In this document: one piece after another, positions 19,215 through 31,200 of the stretch
Layout of the letters: each line of letters begins with the position of its first letter
Numbering within the stretch: the first letter of the stretch is position 1
Source: Luidia sarsii
Taxonomy: Eukaryota > Echinodermata > Asteroidea > Paxillosida > Luidiidae
Reading direction: 5' to 3'
DNA: 64,000 nucleotides
Assembly: GCA_949987565.1 (NCBI GenBank)
Contig: OX465110.1
Coordinates: 1,398,233 to 1,462,232, forward strand
Notes under the pieces: model-generated
What the model saw: the letters and a program-made list of their open reading frames with translations, nothing else
Database searches by the model: none
Told to the model about the DNA's origin: nothing
Translations under genes and position numbers: made by a program

Positions 19215-22200
19215 CTGAAAAAAACAAAACAAAACAAAACACCACATGCCGAACCTGTCAAATATTTCCTTTGCTCTTGAATAATCTAATGAAAAATTCA
19301 CTTTCCTTTCCTTGGGAAGAACGGGAAACATTGATGTCCACAGATTTCCTTCTAATTCACAAATTGGGAAAATGGCCATGATAGAATCCTCATGTGAAAA
19401 TCGTACGAATCCCAGATATTGTACTTCTCGAGAAATAATCACTCAAACATCAACAAATGGTTTATTGCGAGTAATAAACTATTTCTAGAACGGTGCGTAA
19501 ACCGTATCGTTTTTTTTTTTTTTTTCTACCTTCTCAGATTACCATTTGAGCTAAAACCTTCGCAGTATTGCTTTCATGGAATGCTTTGGTTTAACACACA
19601 AATTGTGTGTGTTGTATAGGGCCTTTACATTTTGGATCCAAAATTTGGATCAATCCGCCGTCAAGTGAGAAGAGCGTCTTGAGATGCAGCTTTCAATTCT
19701 CACAGGTTTTTTTAATCTGAGAGGCAGAGGGTCTAGCGGTTCCTCGCTCTCTCCGTCTGACTCACCCTGCTGGAGGTCCCACATCCTCAGGCTCCGGTCC
19801 ATGTGCGTGGAGTCGTAGCTGAGACATCTCTTGCCGTCTTCACTCAGGTAGATGCTGTCCACCGAGTGGGTGTGGCCCTGCAGGGTGTGTCTGTAAGGAA
19901 GGCGGAGACATCACTCAGTCTGATGGTCAACCGAGACGAAGGACGGAGCGATTTGGGAGTTGGGTTAGAACCTTTTCTTCCAAAACCGACAACACCTATA
20001 TCCTGCCTCCTGGAACTCCTATACCCTAGGTGGTCACGCTAGGTGGGACAAATCCTCCACACTCCAGCGCTCTCCACTCAACTTTCGGTGGGAAGGATTG
20101 TCTACGTTCCAGTGCTCCCCACAGCACTTGATGATAGTTGGAATCCAGCAGTCTCCTGACGACGGGCAGAGTACACACTACCCAAAATGTTGAGTTAACG
20201 GCTCTTTTCAGAAGCCATACTCCTTCTCTTAAGAGATGACGTACACGGCGTCACCGCAAACCTCCTACTTGATCTTTTCTTGTACGGGTCAAGGATAAAG
20301 AACCAATTCTACCACTGATGAAGACATACTCCCTCCCCCCTTCCCCAATCCTCCCCATCACCCCTGCCTCTGCCTCTCTGATCCCTTCCTCCGCCAGCAC
20401 TTACTTGAGGGAGCCTGAGGCAAGGTCCCAGACGATCAGGGAGCAGTCTTCGCAGCCGTTGACCACACACTGACCCTCTGAGGTGATGGCCACGCAGGTG
20501 GTGTTGGACAGAGGCTTCCACTTCTTGAACTGCTGACCGCTCTGGAGGTCGTAGACAATGATGAAGTTCCTGGTGGGGTCGTCCAACTCCTAAACAGTCA
20601 ACAAAAAGAAGACGAAGAAGGTCAGATCTCTCGGAGCTGACTCAGAATCTTGAAGTCTGACTATACATGGTGTCACCGCAAACCTTCCTATATTGATTAA
20701 CCCACCATGCAAAGCCTTAAGTCTTATTTACGTCTGACTACCTTGACCTCATCCTTAACCTTCATCTTAGGAATCTTAGGAACCTTCATCTTAAATCTTA
20801 AGGCCATGAAAAATGGCAAACTGGCTTTGGCCCAGGCAATGCAAATCTCAAAACTTACGTAAACAAAAACCAGACTAGGAACGATTTTGAAGAAAAAGAG
20901 AACTTTGACTGGATTGGAAGGGGGACGAATGCACTTACCTTGATGACCGAGACCACGTAGTGACCGTCATTGGAGATGGCAGCCATGCGGGTGACAAACT
21001 CGTGCTGGTTGATCCTGAAGTCGTGGATCAGCTTCCGGGCGGAGAGGTCCCAGACAAGCAGAGGGCTGGGCTTCTGCGTGTCGTCGCCGCAGACGCAGCG
21101 GTGGCCGTTGGTGCTGACAAGTAGGCTGTTGAGGAAGCGGTCCTCGCCCACCTTGAAGGTGGACACCACGTCGCCGCTGTTGACGTTGATCATGTTGACG
21201 TACATGCGGTTGCGGGAGAGCGCCACCACGTGTTCGGCGTCGCTCATTGAGTAGTAGGGCATCTTCTGATTCATGATGCCCTTGAGTTTGGTCTCAAAGC
21301 TGCCCGTGTCCAGGTTGAAGATGAGGAGTTCGCGGTGGCAGAGCACGACCACGCGGTGCTCGTCGATGAAGCGCACATCCCGCGGGCAGTTCAAGTTCCG
21401 CAGCGTCCGCACGCACTTCTGGGTGGTGATGTTCCAGACTTTCATCTCCCCCTCCTCCGAGGCCACGGACACCATGTAGGCGTCGTTGGAGGGCACCCTG
21501 AAGAGACCGGTCAAGATGGCCTTGGGCTTGGCGGCGTCGTCGTTGTCCGGCGACTTGGCGTCCACCTTGTGTAGGCAGTCCCGGGATGGGAAGAAATTGC
21601 ACAGGGGGGGTTTGGCGGCCTGCTTGAAGAGCTGCTGCATCTTGGGGTAGCTGGAGCCCTTCTTCTCCACGGCCCCGCCGCTTAGCCTCTGCCTCAGCTG
21701 GGTGAAGACCTGCGAGCCGTCCGTGGAGAGAGCATAGGCCGAGGCCTGTAGGAACTCCGTCAGGAGCTGGAGGTCGGCATTGCCGGGCTCCTTGCCCAGG
21801 GCCAAGGCGACGTCCTCCAGGATCCTGTAAACATCCGAGTGTTCTAACTTGGAGCGGAACCACTCCGTGTCCCACACGTACTTGTCGGCAAACTTCTTCT
21901 CGCCGCTGTGCAGCGAGTGGTGGACCAGCTCGCTGAAGCGGCGATGGTTCGGGTGGCTGCCGTACATCGCCGGCTGAGCGATGGCGTAGCGGTCCATCAG
22001 GACCTCGATGCCTCCCTCCTTGACGAAGGGCTTCTTCTTGCTCTTGGCCCAGCGGCCTTTGAAGTAGTCCAGCATGTTCTTGTGCAGCTGGGTCCGGGTC
22101 TGCGCCGAGCCGACGTAGCGCTTGGCAACAAGCTCCCTCAAGGAGACGTGGGCCCAAGTTCTCAGACTGCGCTCATCGATGACAGCCTCCCGCAGGAAAG

Positions 22201-25200
22201 GGGCAAGCTCTTGGCAGATGCCCACCCACAGGTAGCCCGGAGCTCTTCGGACCGCGGGCCGTGAGCTGGCATACAGCTCATCCAAGACGGCGTCGTCGCA
22301 CGACAGCAGGTCGTCCATCTCCGCGTCCGAGATCCCGTCGCGAGCCACGCACAGGTAGCCTAGCGAGTTGGTAACCGCCGTCTTGCCGTACCGCTGTTCT
22401 AGTCTGTCCAGTAGAGCGTTCATTTGGGCGCAGGGCTCCCTCTCTAGCTTGGTGGCGCTGCTGGGGTCGTAGCTGTTCCACGTGCAGGCGACGTGACAGG
22501 CCATCTTGATGTAGAGAGGGTTTGGGCACCCACCAACCGCCTCTCGCAGGACCTTGGCCTGAGAGTCGCACAATGTCCTTCCGTGGGCCTTCAGAAGACT
22601 GTCCACCATCTTGTTGGCGTCTGATCCGTTCAGAGGCGGTATCTCCACAAAGCTTGCACTATCCCGCAATATCCCCTATCACATAGCACAGAACCAAGAC
22701 AACCATTAAACAAATCATCAAAATAAAACATCACAAAATTAATCAACATTTATAGAGTCCTGTGGTTGAATTAATCAAATCCATTATAACTTGTGATCAA
22801 TCGTAAGTGATGAGTGATGCACAAAAACCATACGGTCTATCATAACTTACGATGGGTTATCCATCGTAAGTTGAGTTACGATGTGAAATCCACCCATTCC
22901 TTACCTTGAGATGCTCGAATCCATCAAAATCCTTGTCTTTCATCGTCAGGATCATCTTGACGTTGCTAGGCAACGCGTCCGGGATCCAGTTGAAAGCCGC
23001 GGGGCTGTCGGCGTGCGAGAACTGGTCGATGCCGTCCAGCACCACCACTAGAGGGCGGTGTTCGGTGACTCGCTTGAGGAGAGTGGGGAGGTCCTTGCTC
23101 AGGCGATTGGCCCCCTGGGTAGAGAGTCCAGAGTCAGGCATTATCCATCCATTCTCTCTCAATTACGACGGAGTAAACACAAAAAACTGTTGCCAACTGC
23201 TCACTGACTAAAATGACCTGCAATACATCAATCTCAAAAGTTAGAGGGCCTGACGTTTCGATCCTAGCAGGACCTTTGAAAGGTCCTGCTAGGATCCTTT
23301 GAAAGGTCCTGCTAGGATCGAAACGTCAGGCCATCTAACTTTTGAGATTCAATTAAAATGGACTGAATGTTGGGTGGAGATGAGAATGCCATTCAAAGAA
23401 TGTTTTCCTTCATCATCGCTGTTGTAGAAATTTGAATCCACCAATCCATGATTGGGTGGCAAAGCAGGAGTCATGGGTTCAAATCCTGCCCGAGCTGCCT
23501 GGTTTTTTTTTATACAGAACTAACAGCAGTCAATGGTTAAATGTCTCTGACTGGCACCCCCACCCCGGCAAAGGCAGTTGACTATTAGTGAAGGCCGCCA
23601 TCTAATTTCTGGTTGTGAGAGCATCGGTACATTAAGCCAGAGGTCTTGGGGTTCGAGTCCCGGTCCGGTCAAATTTTCTAGGGGGATTTTTTTCAAATGA
23701 TCTTAGGGGGGAAAATGACTTACCTTAGCAGCGACGGATATGTGCTCGCCGTACAGGTAGGCGATCTGCTCGCAGGCGCTACGCAGCACCTGGTTTGGGG
23801 TGGAGGACTCCGGCGTGGCCCCCACAAAACGCACCACGCAGGCGCAGTGGGGCAGCACCTGACTGCACACCCGCACTGCTGCAGCCGCTGCGGCCGTCTT
23901 GCCCGCACCCGCCGCTCCGTGGATGACCAGCGGCGACTGCACGTCGCCCTCGAGGTACTCCTGGATGCTGTGCAGGAGGTCGGACTGACCCTGGTATCCC
24001 TCCGCCTGCCGCTGGCACAGGCACGTGTGCTGCTGTAGCTCCTGAAACAACCGACGATGAGTCTCTGAAAAAAAGAAGGAGTTTTCCTTTGGTGAAGATT
24101 CACCCTCTTCACTTTCAGAAGAATTTGCCCGAAGGCTTTTTTTTTTTCAAGCAGTTTCCAGGCTGGGACACAATTGTGGACAAGGACATTGAGAGTGGGA
24201 GGGGGTCATGTGATTACTAGAGAGTCTGTTGATGCAAAAGAGAAGGAGGGGACTCCTGTAATGCAATTGCATGCTTTGAGTCCTTCACGCAGATGAGTGG
24301 TTAGGGATGGGGAGGAGGAAGAGGAGGAGGAGGAGGCGGGCAGTTGCAATTCAAACTGCCAATCGACCGCCCCTGCTCGAAAGCAGACAATTTTCTGCCC
24401 CAGTCTCATACGCTGATTGCATCGGGAGGAAACGGGAGATAAAAGGATGCCTGAGGGCATTAGAGGAAGGGAATCCATTCGATGACCTGGAAGGGAAGTT
24501 CTCTGTCCGATGAATAAATAATTATAACACGCTGAATTTATAACACACCGCTGGATTCTGTCCAACAGGGCCTGATGACAGGATGGAGCCCCTGCCCAGT
24601 AACATGGCTAAGTTAGGAGGAGTTTGGTGAAATGGACCGCAGGTGCCTCTCTGTCAGACTCACTCTTCTGCATGACCTCCTCCTCGTGTCTCTCCGCCAC
24701 CGCCCTATCGATGAGCTCCGTCAGGATCTGCTGCGTCTTGCTGCAAATGTCGTCCAGGTACTTGGCGTGCATGGACACGCCGTCTGGGTCCAGGCCCTTC
24801 GGACTCCAAGGGATGTCAAACTTGATGAAGTTGCCCTCGTTGACCTTGAGCGCAAGGAGGGAGAGGGGGAGACAGAGGGTTATTTGGATAGATTTGCGGG
24901 GGATGGAAGGATTGGAGGGCTAGGCAAGGGGTACTGTGGGCTTTGAGTAGGCTCTGGTGGGCGTAGGGTTCAGGTATTGGGGCGAGGGTAAGCTCAAGTT
25001 TTGGGTTTAGGGTTAGGGTTTGGAGTTTGGGGTTGGAATGAGGGCTCGGATGGAGGTTCGGAGTTTGGGTTATTGTTTCAGGGCTTGGAATTAGGATCGG
25101 GATGGGGTTTGGAGTTGAGTACGGGGGATGGGTGGGGAAAAAAGGTTTGAGTTTTGGGATTGGGGGCAGGAGTTTGGATTAGGGTTGGTGAAAGGGCTCA

Positions 25201-28200
25201 GCTTGGGGGGTTAGCATGGGCGAGGGTTGGGATTCAGGGTTTGGAGGCTGAGAAGGAGAGGGGGTTGGATTGGGCTTGGTTTTGCGATTTTGGTTTGCGA
25301 TTTTGGTTAGATTTTGGTTTGAGATTTTGGTTAGATTTTGGTTGCGATTTTGGTTAGATTTTGGTTTGCGATTTTGGTTTGATTTTGGTTTGAGATTTTG
25401 GTTTGAGATTTGGATGGCAATAGAGAAATTTGGAGAAGTGGTGGAGGTTGGGTTGTGGTTACAGTTTGTATTAGATTTGCAGTTGGTTGTTTGGAGTTGA
25501 AACTGGGGTTTAGGGACAGTGTTCAGTATCAGGGCTCAGGAGTGGGCTTGGCTGTAGGGGTGGTCGGGGTGGGGGTGGGGGTAAGGCAGGGAGGGGTGAG
25601 GCAGGGAGAGGTGAGGCAGGGAGGTCGACGCCCACCTTGCCCACCAGCCTCTTGCAGAGCTGAGCCAGCTGCTCGTGCGACTGCGTGTCCGTCTCCTTGT
25701 TGCCTGGCAACAGATCCAGATAGATGTTGGCAGTGTCGTCGTTGGCATCGATGCGGGTGAAGCGCCGGTGCAACCAGATCACAGCGTCGCTGATACTGGT
25801 GGGTGAGAACACGCCCTCATCTATCTCCATCTCGGAGACTGCCCAGCCGAGGAGGAAGGAAACAAGAAGAAGGTAAGAATAAATACTCAACAGTCAACAC
25901 CCTCATGGCTGCAAGGATTTGCAAACACATTTTTGACTGTCTGATTGGCCGCTGGTTGAAAGTCGTTGAGAACAATCAAAGATCCAGTGGAATGGGCGGG
26001 GCTCTTGGTGACCACACCCAACCCCAGCCATATCTTTTTGACCACAGCCATGTCTTGGTGACCACACCCATGTCTTAGTGACCATAACCATCTCCAGCCA
26101 TATCTTTTTGACCACACCCATGTCTTGGTGACCACACCCAACCCCAGCCATGTCTTGGTGACCACACACACCTAATGCCATGTCTTGGTGACCACACACA
26201 CCTAATGCCATGTCTTGGTGACCACACCCATGTCTTGGTGACCACACCCAACCCGCTGCATGTCTTGGTGACCACACACAATCCGCTGCAATGTCTTGGT
26301 GACCACACCCAACCCACCTGACGCCATGTATCGCTCCTTCTCCTCCTTGCCCCAGGAGCTCCTGAGGATCTCGCAGACCCTCTCCGCCTCCTCCTCCGAG
26401 GGGCATCCCTGGAGGAGGTAGATGGGCGGGGCAGCGTTGGCGTCCAGCTTGTAGTGACTGGTCAACAGGGACCGCTCCTCCTCCGACCCCACCTTCTTCA
26501 GGAGGCGGTCAAAGGCGGAGGCCAGCACCCTGATGGGGGTCCTACAGGGGTTGTACTTCATGTTCAGGAAGGTCTGCGATCGGGACGAGAGCAGAGAAGC
26601 AGAGATGAGAAGGTAAGAAGGTACTTCTAAACAAATGGCAGAAACGTTATGTACGGTGCATCAATGAAAATTTACAAGCATCTAGCCATAAGGTAATGCA
26701 ATGATGTTGCAAACTGCTGGCTAATTAGAATGAGCTGAGATACAAAAGCCATAGACAGAAGGGCTGCGGACAATGTTTAGCCTTGCATGATCGTCAACAA
26801 AAGTGACAAAACCTTAGCGAGTGCCCAGTTTAAAATCATGAATGCATGACAACTACATGTAGAACAAGGGCTGCACTGAGTTATGGCAAGGATTATGTCA
26901 GGAGGCACCAAGGCAGTGACCAGGGGTACCAAGGCAGTGACCAGGGGCACCAAGGCAATGACCAGGGGCACCAAGGCAATGACCAGGGGCACCAAGGCAA
27001 TGACCAGGGGTACCGAAGGAATGACCAGGGGCACCGAGGCAATGACCAGGGGTACCAAAGCAATGACCAGGGGCACCAAGGCAATGACCAGGGGCACCAA
27101 GGCAATGACCAGGGGCACCGAGGCAGTGACCAGGGTCACCGAGGCAATGACCAGGGTCACCGAGGCAATGACCAGGGGCACCGAGGCAATGACCAGGGGT
27201 ACCGAAGCAATGACCAGGGGCACCGAGGCAATGACCAGGGGCACCGAAGGAATGACCAGGGGCACCAAGGCAGTGACCAGGGGCACCAAATCAGTGACCA
27301 GGGGCACCAAGGCAATGACCAGGGGCACCAAGGCAATGACCAGGGGCACCAAGGCAGTGACCAGGGGCACCAAGGCAATGACCAGGGGCACCAAGGCAAT
27401 GACCAGGGGCACCGAGGCAATGACCAGGGGTACTGAAGCAATGACCAGGGGCACCGAGGCAATGACCAGGGGCACCGAAGCAATGACCAGGGGCACCAAG
27501 GCAGTGACCAGGGGCACCAAGGCAGTGACCAGGGGCACCAAGGTCAACCCTTAGAACACTCTATCCCAGCTGCTACCAGCGTCTGACCCTCCACCCAACC
27601 CCACCTCCCTCCCTCACCATGAAGTTGGGTCCAGTGGAGGAGGCCTGGCAGTAGCGTATCTCCTGCAGACAGTGGTCCAGGAACTGGTGGTCATTCAGCT
27701 TGGGATCCCACAGCCCGGCCGAGAGGTCCACCGCGTGGAACTCATAGCCGCTGTTGGCGCAGTGGCTGCGCAGCTTGGGGTAGACTCGCTCCACCAGGGC
27801 GTTCCGCTCCACGTCCGAATCTGGAGGAGAGAGGACAAGAAGGAGAGACTTTAAGGCTCTGACGGCTGTATAGGACCCATTCTTCCCTTTTCAAAGTTGT
27901 TTGTGAACTCAGAATGAGCACCATTATGGGTCCTTTTCCAAAACCCGGCTCAGGCTCTGGCTTTGTCTCTAATTCTTTCCTCCATTTCTAATATAAAGCA
28001 TAAAAACAGTCAGCCATTGACATCATTTTTTAATGTTTTACTGCGTATTGAAAAAGGAATCCAAACCTTCAACTCCAACAAAGAACTCCAACCTGTGATT
28101 TCACTGTTTTGGGATAACAGAGACGAAGCCGGAGCCGAGGCCTAAACCGGGTTTTGGAAAAGGGCCCTGGTTTGTCTGACTGTCAATACGCAGCTCAAAG

Positions 28201-31200
28201 TCTTCCACTGACTTGAGAGTGAGAGGATTTCCTTAAAAAAAACCCCTAAACTACAGGGAGCCTGGTGGCTTGATGCCAGCAGGACCTCTCTCAAAGGCAG
28301 AATGATGAGAACAAAAAGGGGGAAAGCGATGGATGAGACGATCAGATCACAGAAGATGGCTGACAGTCTGGTAGATGCCAGCATGAGACATTCTTGCATC
28401 ACTTTCACAGACTACTTTGCTCCAAACCTCACCCTGATCTCAAAAGTTCCATCTTTCAAACCCCTCTGTTATCTCAATCTTCTAAGACCCCTAAAAGAAA
28501 TACAAGAATCGAGGGCGTGTAGCTTCGATCCTAGCAGGCATTAAGATCCATCCTTAGAAAGAAATCACTTTCTTTTCCCCTCGTCTTGAAGGATTCCAAA
28601 CTTTGAAATTCTGGGCCCAGAACAAGACTCAAAGGCTAAAGGAGAGACGTTTTCCTTCTAGGATGAAGCTCCTGCTGCATCTTAAATCTTAAAACTCCGC
28701 CTAAATGACGTCAACTGTTTCATCTTCGCTCGCCCCGGTCTCTCGGTTCATAGCAGCATTAAAAGAAAACCACATTTTTTTCAGGGGGAGAGCAGTTTAT
28801 CGTGCACGCAGCTGCAGGGACATACCCTAGATATGGAAGCATGATATGCCCGCATCAATCCAGTAAGGTCTGGTAATCTGGTGGGCTCAGTCAGGCTTCC
28901 TTCCCGCCTGGCCCAGTGGACTGTGCGGTGCGTGAAATACGAGCCCCCTCACAGTGCCCGGTTCTACTAGGGATGTGTCTGATGTCGGTTAAAAGATTCT
29001 AAAGTCTCGTGAGGCAGGGAGGGTGGGGCTGGGAGGGGGGATGGCTGGGAGAGTCTAAGAGTAAGAAGCGATTCCAGACAAGACAAATCGGGGAAGAAGG
29101 AGGACAGACCAGACACAAGTATCGCAGAGATGCTTCCATGCTAAATTTTCCCTTGAAAAATCTAATCTTTATATAGTCAAAAGCTTGTTAACCCCAATCT
29201 CAAAAACTACTTGACCGATTTATATACGATTTCAGTTCAGGGGTTTTCTCAAGGAGTCCAATCAGCACAGCACAATTTTGTTCCAATCTGTGGTGGTTAC
29301 GTCCAAAAGCTTGTTGAATTGACACAATGACCCAAAATTGGCCTGACAATTTGATCCTAGCAAGACCTTCCTCAAAAGCAGAATTTGGGTGATATAAATC
29401 TGTAAGCAATTTTGTACCATTTTAGATTACTTTGTGTTTCAGAAATCCTGCTTAACATGGAAAGATTTGTCCAGCTCAGCAGAATTGTCTACTCAAGCAG
29501 CTGTGTGATGTTAGTCTTAATAAATAATTGAAATTCAAATTTATTAGGGATATCTAAGCAGAATATCACATATTTTCCTATTTTTATTTTGACATCTAGC
29601 AAAACTGTGCAAATGCAAAATTTATAAGCAATTTAAAAAAAATTGTGTCGGTAATTTTCATTATGAATTCCTAATTTTGTTCAAGAGTAGAGCGGCGCAT
29701 CCAAATTGAACGTTTCCAATTTGCATTGACAATACAAATTTGTAATTGCTTTGCACTTTGAGAACAAAATGTGAAATGTCCGTCCGATCTATCCGTCGAT
29801 GATCGTGTGCAACTGTGGAATCTGACGAGCAAAAAGACTGCCTGACCCCAATACGCATCGCAAATTTGAAAAAAAAATATTAAGGAATGACCCCGCCCCA
29901 AAATGAAAATAAAAAAAACGCAGGCAGCGCATATTGTAATGCAACCAGGCACCGTGTGCAGTGATATACAGTAGGCATACATGTATGTGTATGTGTACAG
30001 TACCTGCCTACAGGTTTATGTGGTGTACTGCTTTGTACAGGGTTGTGCTGTACGTATGTACGCGGCTATACTTGAATGTAGATGGCTAGGCCCATTAACA
30101 TAGTGTGGGGCCTGTCAGAGTGCTAGGGGATTTGTAGGCCTTTTCTGTGTCTCTGTGTCTGTGTGTGTGTGTAATATTGCTCCAGTGCAGCTAGTTTGCG
30201 AGGGTAGCAAAATGTCAAAGGTAGCAGCCCGTCTAGTGCAGCTTGGAGTTTGCGCCGTCGATTCTAATGAGGCAGGGGAGAGGCGAGAGGGGAGAGGGAG
30301 AGGGAGATGAGAGGGGGAAGGGGGAAGGAGGGCTGCTTGGAGATAGGGGAGAGGGGAGTATGCAATCACCATGGTGACCAGAATGTGTAGCTGTTACCGG
30401 TAGGCACTTAGATGTGTGCGTTAGTGCATGGAAAGGGTGGGGTAAGGTTTGGGTGTTTGCTGAATGTCTTTTTTGGGGGGATTTCAAATGGTGGTTGTCT
30501 TAAGGGGGTTTGGGTAAGTAGGTGCAGTTTGGTGGGGTGGGGTTGGGAATGGGCATGGGAATGGGAATGGGAATGGGAATGGGGATGATAATGGGAATGG
30601 GGATGGGAATGGGATTGGGGATGGGGATGGGAATGGGATTGGGGATGGGGATGGGGATGGGGATGGGAATGGGATTGGGGATGGGAATAGAGATGGGGAT
30701 GGGGATGGGAATGGGGATGGGGATGGGGATGGGGATGGGGATGGGAATGGGGATGGGGATGGGAATGGGAAAGGGAATGGGAATGGGAATGGGAATGGGA
30801 ATGGAAATGGGAATGGGGGTGGGGATGGGATGGGGATGGGAATGGGGGTGGGGATGGGAATGGGAATGGGAATGGGGGTGGGGATGGGATGGGGATGGGA
30901 ATGGGTGTGGGGATGGGATGGGATGGGGGTTGGGATTGGGATGGGTTGGGAAAGGGAATGGGAAAGGGAATGGGAAACTAAAGGGAAAGGGAAAGTTGTG
31001 GTGTTTTCAAGCTTGTGTCAGGTTTAATAGAATTTATTTTTTTAATGCTGGCATCCAAAGGAAAGATTTACTGCTCTACGTTTTTTGGGGGGAAGAATGG
31101 AAGTAAAAAACAGACCTGGTGAGGAATAAAGTCAAAGACCAAACTACTCAGCAGCCAGGTACTTGCATTCTTACAAGCAAGACCTTAGCTCGGCTGGATC

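Noticed and set aside
21294..22571. Long alternative frames within NACHT-WD exon 9 on both strands
   Set aside because: Shadows caused by GC-rich codons; the frame at 20939-22675 has the family homology and spliced continuity.
24050..24056. CAG acceptor immediately before GAGCTACAG for NACHT-WD exon 7
   Set aside because: It would leave the frame broken with the exon 6 donor. The stronger TTTTTTTCAG at 24065 restores it.
24990..25030. Interstitial telomere repeat (GGGTTAGGGTTTGG-like)
   Set aside because: Only a couple of TTAGGG-like units within a longer degenerate GGTTTNG array that soon becomes GATTTTGG.
26777..27554. Long open frames with heptad repeats on both strands (27 kb)
   Set aside because: They are produced by a 21-bp minisatellite whose unit is a multiple of three; they lie in an intron and have no non-repeat domain.
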